Below, piece by piece: positions 13,529 through 19,355 of a stretch of DNA of 19,355 nt. Where the stretch lies: contig CABUZI010000023.1 of NCBI GenBank assembly GCA_902496005.1, positions 1 to 19,355 on the forward strand. Direction: 5' to 3'. The position numbers and the translations under genes are program-made. Source of the DNA: an uncultured Collinsella sp. Its GTDB lineage: Bacteria > Actinomycetota > Coriobacteriia > Coriobacteriales > Coriobacteriaceae. Within the stretch, counting starts at the first letter, position 1. Every line of letters begins with the position of its first letter. The notes under the pieces are model-generated. The model did no database searches, was not told the DNA's origin, and was given only the letters and a program-made list of their open reading frames with translations.

Positions 13529-13564
13529 GCCGGGCCTGCAGCTGGGACATGCCCCAGGCCCGGC
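13529..13564 (-). other. Stem-loop 3' of the GatZ-like gene
   Basis: GCCGGGCCTG (13529-13538) pairs perfectly over 10 bp with CAGGCCCGGC (13555-13564). It begins 19 bp after the GatZ-like stop codon. No T-tract follows, so it looks like a 3'-end stabiliser or partial terminator inside the operon. Confidence 0.65.
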
Positions 13565-13583
13565 GTCGCGTAGGAAAAGCTAC

Positions 13584-14858
13584 TTACTCGGCAAGAGCGG
13601 CCTCGATGCGGGTCGTGACGCCCTTGAGGTTAAGACCGACGACGTACTGCTTGATCGGGCGCTTGATGTGCTCGATCACAAAGCGCTTGCCGTCGATGTC
13701 CTGGGCAGCGAGGTTGCGATAGAGCTTCTCGACCTGCTCCTTGACCTCGGGATCGTTGAACGCATAGTGGCCGGAGACATCCAGGATCTTCAGGCTGAGC
13801 TCATCGTCGGCAAGGATGTCATCGACCTGCAGGTTGACGTCGTCGCCAGTCATCCACTTGCGCCAGCGCTCGGTCTTGATAGCCTTGACCAGCAGCGTGT
13901 GATACAGGTCGGAGGGGTCATCGCACAGACCGTTGTCGACCAGGATCTGCTCGGTGGCGCAGAGCTTGAGGTAGGCGCGGGTCTCCTCGGTGCCATACTG
14001 CGGAGCGACGTTGGAGGCGGTCACGTGTGCCGGGATGTGCTCGAGCAGCGTCGCGTCGTCCAGATAGTCGGCGTTGTGCTCCTTCAGGCCCACGCCATAG
14101 CGCTTGGCCATATCGGCAAGCTCGCGGGCGTTCTTGAAGTTGTAGTGACCGACCTGCTCCGTCCAGCGGGTAAGGGTGCCGGTCTGGCCGACGATAAAGG
14201 TGGGCATGGGGCAGCCGCGCTTCTCGAGCTCGGGCTGCAGCTGAGAAATGAACTCCTCGTACTTATCGGTAGAGGTCAAGCCGCCATTGGTCTCCTCGGT
14301 ACCGACCTCATAGGCGACCTCGGGCAGGTTATGCTCGCGACGGTACTGTTCAAGGTAGTCGATAAGATCGATCGTGCGGCGAAGCACCACGTCGAGCGGA
14401 ATAACCTTGCCGATCTGATAGGGATCCTTGGTGGGGTCGACCATCAGCAGGTCAAAGCCTGCCTCCATGTCGGCGACGAAGGACTTGCGGGCGAGCTCCA
14501 TGGCCTCGTCCTCGGGCAGGTGGGCGTTACGCTCCTCGTCGCGCTGCCACGGACCGCCGTGATCTCGGCACAGGTAGTACGGACCGGTGTAACCCACCTC
14601 GTCGGCGACCTTCTTGATGTCGGCGGCAAAGCGCGTCTGGTCCCAACCGTTGACGTAGCCGGCGCCCATCTCGTCCATATCGACCTGGTTGCGGCTGGCG
14701 ATAAACATGGGCGGGAAATCCTCGTCCTTGGCAAGCTCGAACACGGCCTGAATCAGGTTGGGGCTCATGGGGCCAATGCCGACCATGGTTGCGTGTTCGC
14801 CGCTATCCTGCAGTTTGAGCATGCCCTGAACGGCCTGGCGGATGGTGAGGTTGGACAT
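13584..14858 (-). CDS. GatZ/KbaZ-like protein (tagatose-bisphosphate aldolase non-catalytic subunit family; possible ketose-phosphate 4-epimerase)
   Basis: The 424-residue protein is a full-length member of the COG4573/PF08013 family. Conserved polar motifs are intact: NGWDQTRF (70-77), CRDHGGPW (97-104), YEVGTEETNGG (183-193) and KEHNADYL (259-266). Classic GatZ and KbaZ support the class II aldolase GatY/KbaY, but no GatY is encoded here. Other members of this family have been reported to act on their own as fructose-6-phosphate (or fructose) 4-epimerases, giving tagatose-6-phosphate and back. With the DH, E and H motifs present and aldolase absent, a metal-dependent epimerase role is my preferred inference. 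The ATG at 14858 has AAGGAG upstream. It follows EIIBC by 144 bp of structured leader. The substrate is unproven. Confidence 0.85.
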   Translation of the reverse strand: MSNLTIRQAVQGMLKLQDSGEHATMVGIGPMSPNLIQAVFELAKDEDFPPMFIASRNQVDMDEMGAGYVNGWDQTRFAADIKKVADEVGYTGPYYLCRDHGGPWQRDEERNAHLPEDEAMELARKSFVADMEAGFDLLMVDPTKDPYQIGKVIPLDVVLRRTIDLIDYLEQYRREHNLPEVAYEVGTEETNGGLTSTDKYEEFISQLQPELEKRGCPMPTFIVGQTGTLTRWTEQVGHYNFKNARELADMAKRYGVGLKEHNADYLDDATLLEHIPAHVTASNVAPQYGTEETRAYLKLCATEQILVDNGLCDDPSDLYHTLLVKAIKTERWRKWMTGDDVNLQVDDILADDELSLKILDVSGHYAFNDPEVKEQVEKLYRNLAAQDIDGKRFVIEHIKRPIKQYVVGLNLKGVTTRIEAALAE

Positions 14859-14927
14859 TTTGTTCTCCTTCTCCAGAGGATTTTTGACAAAAGTTCCCTG
14901 GGACCCAGATGTGGGCCCTATCAGTAC

Positions 14928-14988
14928 GGATGGATTTTGTTGTGTAGGGGCGGTTGTGCGGAGTCAAATCCATCCCTCCGCACAACCG
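14928..14988 (-). ncRNA. Structured intercistronic leader before the GatZ-like gene, possible pseudoknot
   Basis: In the mRNA (minus strand) a perfect 13-bp stem joins 14988-14976 and 14963-14951 (CGGTTGTGCGGAG and its complement) with a 12-nt loop. Ten of the loop bases, GGATGGATTT (14975-14966), are exactly complementary to AAATCCATCC (14937-14928) 13 nt past the stem. This permits an H-type pseudoknot or two competing folds. A further near-perfect stem (GGGCCCA/TGGGTCCC, about 14900-14919) lies nearer the RBS. The pairing is seen directly; a regulatory role is inferred. Confidence 0.6.
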
Positions 14989-15002
14989 GAGTCCTTAAAG
15001 GT

Positions 15003-16475
15003 TTACTTGGCCTGCTTGTCGAGCGTGGGCTTCATGGCAATCAGGATTGCAGCGGCGACCACGGCGCCAATCACGATGTCCAGGCAGAACAGCGCGACGT
15101 TGTTGGTGGCAAGGGCGACGATAAAGCCACCGTGCGGGACGTAGCAGTCGATACCCTGGAAGGCGGCGAGCGCCGCGCCCACGGCAGAGCCGATGCAGAT
15201 GCCGGGCAGGGTGTGGCCAAGGTCCTTGACCGCGAAGGGGATAGCGCCCTCGGTAATGCCGATGCAGCCCATGAACAGTGCGGAGATACCCATCTGGCGA
15301 TCGGCGTCATCGAACTTGTTCTTGGCGATGAGCGCAGCAAGGCCGCAGGCAATCGGGGGAATGGCGACGGCGACGCGGAACATGCCGTTGGGGCCATAGA
15401 TGCCGGAGGCCATGATGGCCATGGTGAAGGTCGAGGCGGTCTTGTTGATGGGGCCACCCATATCGAAGGCGGTCATAACGCCAATGACCAGACCCAGGAC
15501 AACTGCGGAACCGCCCTGCAGGCTGCCGAGCACGCCGGTGAGCCAGTCCATCACAAAGCCAAGCGGCGTGGCCAGGATGTAGATATAGGCCATGCCCAGG
15601 ACAAGCGAGGTCAGAATCGGGATGATCAGGATGGGCATGATGGTCTGGATGGTGTTGTTGACCTTCCAGGTCTTCATCCAGCGGACAAAGTAGCCGCAGA
15701 TGACCGCCATGATCATGGCGCCCAAGAAGCCGGTCGAAACGCTGTTGCCGTTAGGGGTAACGACTGCGTTGTTGACCAGGTAGCCCAGGACAAAACCGGG
15801 GGCGAGCGCGGGCTTGCCGGCCATCGAGTAGGAGATGTATGCCGCAAGCACCGGGATCATCATGGAGATGCCGGCCATGCCGATGGTGTTAAGGCTCACC
15901 ATCAGCGGGTTCGTAACCTCCATGCCGTTGGCGCCGGCGGTACCGGATGCCAGCGAGAAGGCAAGAAACACGCCGCCGATAACGACGATGGGGATAAAAT
16001 AGGAAACGCCGGTATTGAATGCATTGAGCAGCGTCTTGCCAGGATCGGCAAAGATAGACTGCTTGGACGCCGGTGTCGGGGCCTGCGGGGCAGCGGAGAC
16101 GGCCTTCTTCTCTGCCTTGGCCTCGGCCTTGGGCGCGTCAACGGCGCCACCCGTCGCCTTGATGATCTCAATGGCCTGGTCGATGATCTTTACCGGATCG
16201 GCGATTACATCCGAGGTGCCGACCTTCAGGAACTTGCCCTCGGCCATCTTCTGCTCAAAACGGTCCTCGTTCTCGACACCCACGTCGACGGACTCCAGGA
16301 CCAGGTCGGCGGAGTCCACGTCTTCCTGCGTGAGCTCATTCTCGATACCCAGGCCACCCTGAGCCTCGACCTTGCACTCGATGCCACGGGCGGCGCATTC
16401 ATCCTGAATCGCCTTCTGGGCCATATACGTGTGGGCGATACCCACAGTACAGGCGGCAACGCCTACGATCTTCAT
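15003..16475 (-). CDS. PTS fructose-family EIIBC permease
   Basis: This 490-residue membrane protein imports and phosphorylates a sugar. The EIIB domain (1-107) has its phospho-cysteine at Cys9 in VAACTVGIAHT. An Ala/Lys/Pro linker spans about 112-138. The EIIC domain (about 145-485) has some nine to ten membrane segments and the family motifs GGPINKTA (340-347) and GITEGAIPFA (405-414). EIIA is supplied by the last gene of the operon. The start at 16475 is chosen for GAGGGAAG upstream and the standard MKIVGV opening; the longer frame adds 34 residues that do not fit the domain. Fructose-family permeases include ones for fructose, mannosyl-glycerate and others, and the neighbours argue against simple fructose: there is no 1-phosphofructokinase. 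It is the first operon gene, divergent from a LacI regulator. Confidence 0.94.
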   Translation of the reverse strand: MKIVGVAACTVGIAHTYMAQKAIQDECAARGIECKVEAQGGLGIENELTQEDVDSADLVLESVDVGVENEDRFEQKMAEGKFLKVGTSDVIADPVKIIDQAIEIIKATGGAVDAPKAEAKAEKKAVSAAPQAPTPASKQSIFADPGKTLLNAFNTGVSYFIPIVVIGGVFLAFSLASGTAGANGMEVTNPLMVSLNTIGMAGISMMIPVLAAYISYSMAGKPALAPGFVLGYLVNNAVVTPNGNSVSTGFLGAMIMAVICGYFVRWMKTWKVNNTIQTIMPILIIPILTSLVLGMAYIYILATPLGFVMDWLTGVLGSLQGGSAVVLGLVIGVMTAFDMGGPINKTASTFTMAIMASGIYGPNGMFRVAVAIPPIACGLAALIAKNKFDDADRQMGISALFMGCIGITEGAIPFAVKDLGHTLPGICIGSAVGAALAAFQGIDCYVPHGGFIVALATNNVALFCLDIVIGAVVAAAILIAMKPTLDKQAK

Positions 16476-16496
16476 TGCTTCCCTCTTTTCATAGAG

Positions 16497-16531
16497 TTGC
16501 GTGCGCAAGACACCGTTTGCGGAGGCCTCCG
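16497..16531. promoter_or_regulatory. Palindromes in the EIIBC leader, operator candidates
   Basis: TTGCG-TG-CGCAA (16497-16508) and the perfect 12-bp CGGAGGCCTCCG (16520-16531) lie between the promoter candidate and the EIIBC start. A direct repeat CCGTTTG occurs at 16513-16519 and 16544-16550. Either palindrome could bind the divergent LacI protein as a roadblock, or fold in the leader RNA. Confidence 0.35.
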
Positions 16532-16575
16532 GAGCATCCCCTGCCGTTTGGACTTGCTGTCTTTTCGACAAGAAC

Positions 16576-16605
16576 AATATAGGTGCTCGTTTTTCTTAAT
16601 GCCAG
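16576..16605 (-). promoter_or_regulatory. Candidate promoter of the PTS operon
   Basis: On the minus strand CTGGCA (16605-16600, 4 of 6 to -35) and TATATT (16581-16576, -10) are 18 bp apart. The transcript would have a leader of about 95 nt before the EIIBC ATG. Confidence 0.4.
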
Positions 16606-16635
16606 CTTATTTCGGTAAACGCGCAGGTCAGAGCG

Positions 16636-16668
16636 TTGGTTATGCGATTTAGTTATGCGTTTAACCAA
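16636..16668. promoter_or_regulatory. Operator-like repeats in the EIIBC-LacI intergenic region
   Basis: TTGGTTA (16636-16642) and TAACCAA (16662-16668) form an inverted repeat that encloses most of a direct repeat, GTTATGCG at 16639-16646 and 16652-16659 (13 bp period). They lie just upstream of the operon promoter candidate, where the divergent LacI protein or a second regulator could bind. The rest of the 415-bp gap (16476-16890) holds the promoter, the leader palindromes and, on the LacI side, nothing clearer than a TATGC/GCATA pair near 16780-16795. Confidence 0.35.
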
Positions 16669-16877
16669 AAATGAATCCTGCGATTTTGCCCTCGATTTCA
16701 AAAGTCAAGAAGTATTTGATTTTCTCGGTAGACGGCAGATGCGCATGCCGGTCACAAATTTCGACCCCACCCGTATGCCGCATTTGTTGCATACTCATAT
16801 GAAAGGAAAAAGCCGCTCACCGAAGCGTATCCTTCACCAAGACTCAAAGTCATCATGTTGGAAAATGCTCATCTGTC

Positions 16878-16885
16878 GGAAGGAG
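16878..16885 (+). promoter_or_regulatory. Ribosome binding site that fixes a GTG start
   Basis: GGAAGGAG ends 5 bp before GTG at 16891. This near-perfect site shows that the LacI protein starts at GTG 16891 rather than at the in-frame ATG 16855, which has no such site. Confidence 0.8.
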
Positions 16886-16890
16886 TCGCT

Positions 16891-17901
16891 GTGGCAAAAC
16901 AGCGCGTTACGATCGCAGACGTCGCTCGAGAGGCGGGAACCTCGACGGCAAGCGTCTCGTATTACCTCAACGACAAACGAGAAAAGCTTAGCGAGAAGAC
17001 GCAGAACAAAATCGCGCGCGTCATTAAGGAACTCGGATACGTTCCCAACGCCCAAGCGCAGACGCTCACCGGCAAGCAAACCCACGTCATTGCCATCATC
17101 ATTTTGGATAACACCAACAAATGGGCGGGGCTCGTTCTCAATGGCATGGAGCAGGTCATGCTCCCCGCGGGCTACCAGACGGTCGTTTGCACGAGCAACT
17201 TTAACCCCGAGACCGAGCTCATGTACGTCGACAAGATGCTCTCGCTGGGCGTCGATGGCTTTATCATCCAGCCCACGGCAAACTTCAAAGCCGTGCATGA
17301 CCGCATTAGACGCGCCGGCAAGCCGGTCGTCTTTTTCGATGCGGCCATCTATAGCCCAGGTACCAGCTGGATCAAAACCAACCTTTACGACGGCGTGTAC
17401 AACGCCACACAGGCACTCCTCGACGCCGGCTACGAAGATTTCTTTTCCATTGCCGCCAACATGACCGAAATGCGCACCCGCATGGAGCGTTTTCAGGGGT
17501 ATGCCGAGGCGCTGGCAGCGAACGGGCAGCTCTACAAAGCGATTCCCATCGATCACAACAAGCCGTCAATCAACGAGCTCACCGAATACTTTAAATTCAA
17601 GTTCAATCCCGCCAAGCGAACCCTTATCTTCGTGCAAAATCAGTGGGCACTTCCCCGTGTCTACAAGGCCCTCCAGCCAATGGCCCATCTGCTTCCGCAG
17701 CAAATCGGCCTTTTGGGACTCAACTGCGAAGACTGGACTAATCTCACCACACCGACCGTCTCCACCATCATCGAGCCCGTCGACCAAGAAGGTCGCGAAG
17801 CAGCCGAGATGCTGCTCGCCCTACTTGACGGAAGCAGCGAACCCGGCGAGCAGCGCATTCTCGAGTGCAAGCTCAACTGGCTCGACTCCACCTCGATCTA
17901 G
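16891..17901 (+). CDS. LacI-family regulator divergent from the PTS operon
   Basis: From GTG 16891 the protein has 336 residues, the family norm. The HTH (residues 6-27, VTIADVAREAGTSTASVSYY) and hinge (about 48-60) are clear, and the ligand-binding domain spans about 61-330 with the usual two-lobed fold pattern. It faces the EIIBC gene across 415 bp that contain several palindromes, so it is the probable local repressor of the sugar operon, relieved by the sugar or its phosphate (inference from gene position). It also has low identity by eye to the LacI protein at 6774, so the two are not a recent duplication. Downstream is a REP-like hairpin, then the nuclease gene on the same strand. Confidence 0.93.
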   Translation: MAKQRVTIADVAREAGTSTASVSYYLNDKREKLSEKTQNKIARVIKELGYVPNAQAQTLTGKQTHVIAIIILDNTNKWAGLVLNGMEQVMLPAGYQTVVCTSNFNPETELMYVDKMLSLGVDGFIIQPTANFKAVHDRIRRAGKPVVFFDAAIYSPGTSWIKTNLYDGVYNATQALLDAGYEDFFSIAANMTEMRTRMERFQGYAEALAANGQLYKAIPIDHNKPSINELTEYFKFKFNPAKRTLIFVQNQWALPRVYKALQPMAHLLPQQIGLLGLNCEDWTNLTTPTVSTIIEPVDQEGREAAEMLLALLDGSSEPGEQRILECKLNWLDSTSI

Positions 17902-17906
17902 ACCGC

Positions 17907-17935
17907 GGGACAAATGAATCAGTAGCGTTTGTCTC
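17907..17935. repeat. REP-like hairpin after the LacI gene
   Basis: GGGACAAA (17907-17914) pairs with TTTGTCTC (17928-17935) with one G/T wobble position. It again has the GGGACA core and lies 5 bp after the LacI stop, so it may double as a 3'-end structure. Confidence 0.5.
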
Positions 17936-17967
17936 AAATCTTAAGTATTTGTTCGACAGAACGGCCC

Positions 17968-17995
17968 TTGCCGGCTCCTGCTAGACTGGTAGATT
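17968..17995 (+). promoter_or_regulatory. Candidate promoter of the nuclease gene
   Basis: TTGCCG (17968-17973) and TAGATT (17990-17995) are 16 bp apart and lie about 25 bp upstream of the nuclease ATG. A second -10-like TAGACT at 17982-17987 is an alternative. Confidence 0.35.
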
Positions 17996-18020
17996 CCCAA
18001 CCGTCCATCCAGGAGCCTCA

Positions 18021-19004
18021 ATGTCGCGCAAGCCCGCCTACAAGCAAATACTTTCCATCGGCACCACCGTGGTGCTAGGGTTTGCGCTGTTTACGGGATC
18101 GCTTGACGGGGCGCCCAAGCTGCTGTCGCCGCAAAGCGATGAGCAAGCGGCGGCTCTGGCCGAAAAACAAAACGAGAGCCCCAGCCGCACCGACGACGAG
18201 GCAGACCTGGTTGCCCGGCTCGAATCGGGAACGGCGAGCTCCCCGGACCCTCAAAACGGCCAGGACTCTGGCGATGGCTCCGATTCCGCCGCACCCGACA
18301 CCGGTGACGCCGCTTCCGAGGACAGCTCCACCACCCCCATCGACGAGGTCGAAAACCCCGACCTCAACCGCGCCCGCGGCGTATACCTCAGCAGCATTCC
18401 CGACTACGCCGGCAACCCCTACGTTGCCCTTCGCGCCGACAGCACGCACCCGCTCGGCACGCCATCATTCACACTCGATGAATACGATCGCGCCACCGAA
18501 GAGGGCTGCTTTAAGAAATTCTCCAAGCTCGACAGCCTGGGCCGTACTCGCAAGGCGCTCGCCTGCGTAGGCCCCGAGTCGCTCGGACAGGGAAAACGCG
18601 GCGATATCTCGCGCATCCATCCTGCCGGTTGGCACCGGCAGCGCTACGACTTTATTCCGGGCCAGAGCCTCTACAATCGCTGCCACCTTATCGCCTGGTC
18701 GCTCTGCGGCGAAAACGCCAACCGCAAAAATCTCCTCACCGGCACGCGCTATCTCAACGAGACGGGCATGCTACCGTTTGAGGAGCAGATTCTTAACTAC
18801 ATCCACGACACGGGCAACCATGTTCTCTACCGCGTCACGCCCATGTACAACGAAGAGGAACTTGTCTGCCGTGGCGTGCGCCTTGAGGCGCAATCGATCG
18901 AGGACCACGGCAAGACCCTCTGCTTCCACGTGTACTGCTACAACCTGCAGCCGCATGTGCAGATCGACTACGCCACCGGCCGCAACCAGGCATCTGGCGA
19001 CTAG
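18021..19004 (+). CDS. Secreted or membrane-anchored DNA/RNA non-specific endonuclease (EndA/streptodornase type)
   Basis: The 327-residue protein has an uncleaved-signal-like helix at about 9-27 (hydrophobic, after KPAYK), a disordered Asp/Ser/Pro-rich linker (about 50-115), and a C-terminal beta-beta-alpha-metal nuclease domain (about 118-318). The signature YNRCHLIAWSLCG (218-230) puts the catalytic general base at His222, and the following ENANRKNLLTGTRYLN supplies the metal-binding Asn. This is the pattern of streptococcal EndA and secreted DNases, which cut extracellular DNA for uptake, nutrition or escape from host DNA traps. The ATG at 18021 has AGGAG upstream. It appears to be a single-gene unit with its own promoter candidate and terminator; no competence genes are beside it. 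Confidence 0.9.
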   Translation: MSRKPAYKQILSIGTTVVLGFALFTGSLDGAPKLLSPQSDEQAAALAEKQNESPSRTDDEADLVARLESGTASSPDPQNGQDSGDGSDSAAPDTGDAASEDSSTTPIDEVENPDLNRARGVYLSSIPDYAGNPYVALRADSTHPLGTPSFTLDEYDRATEEGCFKKFSKLDSLGRTRKALACVGPESLGQGKRGDISRIHPAGWHRQRYDFIPGQSLYNRCHLIAWSLCGENANRKNLLTGTRYLNETGMLPFEEQILNYIHDTGNHVLYRVTPMYNEEELVCRGVRLEAQSIEDHGKTLCFHVYCYNLQPHVQIDYATGRNQASGD

Positions 19005-19035
19005 TACCGACAGCGCCGCCCGTAACCCAAAAAAA

Positions 19036-19066
19036 TGATCCGTTTTCCTCCGTCCCCAAGGGATCA
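19036..19066. repeat. Short TGATCC/GGATCA palindrome
   Basis: TGATCC (19036-19041) pairs with GGATCA (19061-19066) around a pyrimidine-rich CGTCCCC centre, flanked by A-runs. It has the look of the other small intergenic repeats but occurs once here. Confidence 0.35.
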
Positions 19067-19068
19067 AA

Positions 19069-19101
19069 AAGGGCCGCCCTGGGTTACCCAGAGCGGCCCT
19101 T
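19069..19101. terminator. Shared terminator between nuclease and EF-G-like genes
   Basis: AAGGGCCGC (19069-19077) pairs with GCGGCCCTT (19093-19101), then, after one C/A mismatch, CTGGG with CCCAG around a TTA loop. A-run on one flank (19066-19070) gives a T-run for minus-strand transcripts. It sits between two convergent genes. Confidence 0.85.
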
Positions 19102-19135
19102 GCATCGGCATGTATGTTGCAGGCAAAATCACACG

Positions 19136-19355
19136 CTACTTGGCGCGGCCCTCCTCATAGCGCTCGACCAGCTTGGCCTGAACGTCATAAGGCACCTGCT
19201 CATAGCCAGCAGGCTTCATGGTAAAGTCGCCCGTGCCGCGCGTGATGGAACGCAGGCGCGTCGAATAATCCGTCAGCTCGGCCAGCGGCGCCTGGGCAAT
19301 GACCACGGTGTCTCCGCGCTCATCGGTCTCCATGCCCGTCACGCGACCGCGCGAG
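19136..19355 (-). CDS. Elongation factor G-like GTPase, C-terminal end (5' beyond window)
   Basis: About 72 residues reach the TAG stop at 19136. The sequence SRGRVTGME, then APLAELTDYSTRLRS and GTGDFTMKPAGYEQVP matches domain V of EF-G, which ends with the GR-V-x-GME strand, the PLxE-x-x-Y-x-T-x-LRS helix and a G-x-G-x-F strand. The GTPase domains are off the window. No ribosomal protein or tuf gene is adjacent, so this may be an EF-G paralogue rather than the str-operon fusA; I cannot decide from the tail alone. Confidence 0.85.
   Translation of the reverse strand, partial: SRGRVTGMETDERGDTVVIAQAPLAELTDYSTRLRSITRGTGDFTMKPAGYEQVPYDVQAKLVERYEEGRAK

Noticed and set aside
14890..14930. T-box or other known riboswitch before the GatZ-like gene
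   Set aside because: The GGGTCCCA-like stretch is not followed or preceded by T-box core sequences, and the downstream gene is not amino-acid related.
13518..16652. 1044-codon open frame on the plus strand opposite the GatZ-like and EIIBC genes
   Set aside because: It is antisense to two clear genes and follows from their GC-rich third positions. The translation is His/Gly/Asp-rich with no recognisable domain and there is no plausible RBS.
16855..16890. ATG at 16855 as start of the LacI protein
   Set aside because: It lacks a ribosome binding site, while GTG at 16891 has GGAAGGAG at 5 bp and gives the normal LacI N-terminus.
16655..17464. Alternative 269-codon frame overlapping the LacI gene
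   Set aside because: It runs out of frame over the HTH-coding region, has no RBS and no domain.

Overview
The window reads as chromosome of a high-GC Gram-positive gut bacterium, most likely a Collinsella-type member of the Coriobacteriia. The clues are G/C-rich codon use, AGGAG-type ribosome binding sites, a split transketolase, an EndA-like secreted nuclease, and many small intergenic palindromes carrying GGGACA/TGTCCC. The genus is inferred from gene content, not proven.

Layout. Positions 1-390 look like the 3' end of an IS110-family element: the last 25 codons of a transposase plus a long non-coding end. Next, on the minus strand, come a one-pass membrane protein of unknown function (427-1002), a regulator built like a sigma-54 activator but with its ATPase motifs lost (1087-2304), and a YeiH-type anion exporter (2571-3605). 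A GntR/FCD regulator (3769-4500, plus) diverges from yeiH. glmS (4615-6462, minus) is followed upstream by TGGTAT-type operator palindromes and a LacI-family regulator (6774-7886, plus). A HAD phosphatase (8000-8650, minus) then diverges from larE (8818-9696, plus).

A gene-poor stretch (9697-10479) is rich in structure. It holds a 100-nt imperfect palindrome, two copies of a dispersed repeat, a decayed winged-helix gene tail, a perfect 32-bp inverted repeat with a 2-nt loop, and a cluster of TCTCTCTAA sites, several of them spaced in multiples of 11 bp.

The most interesting block is a minus-strand operon at 16475-10480. In transcription order it encodes a fructose-family PTS EIIBC, a GatZ/KbaZ-like protein, a small transaldolase, transketolase N- and C-terminal halves, and a stand-alone PTS EIIA. 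A LacI regulator (16891-17901, plus) diverges from it. No catalytic GatY aldolase, sugar-phosphate kinase or dehydrogenase is present. The coherent reading (inference) is that a sugar enters as its phosphate, is epimerised by the GatZ-like protein, and drains straight into the non-oxidative pentose phosphate pathway. The first three intergenic gaps carry strong hairpins, one with pseudoknot potential; the last three genes are tightly coupled. The window ends with a secreted nuclease (18021-19004, plus), a shared terminator, and the C-terminus of an EF-G-like GTPase (19136-19355, minus, cut by the window edge).
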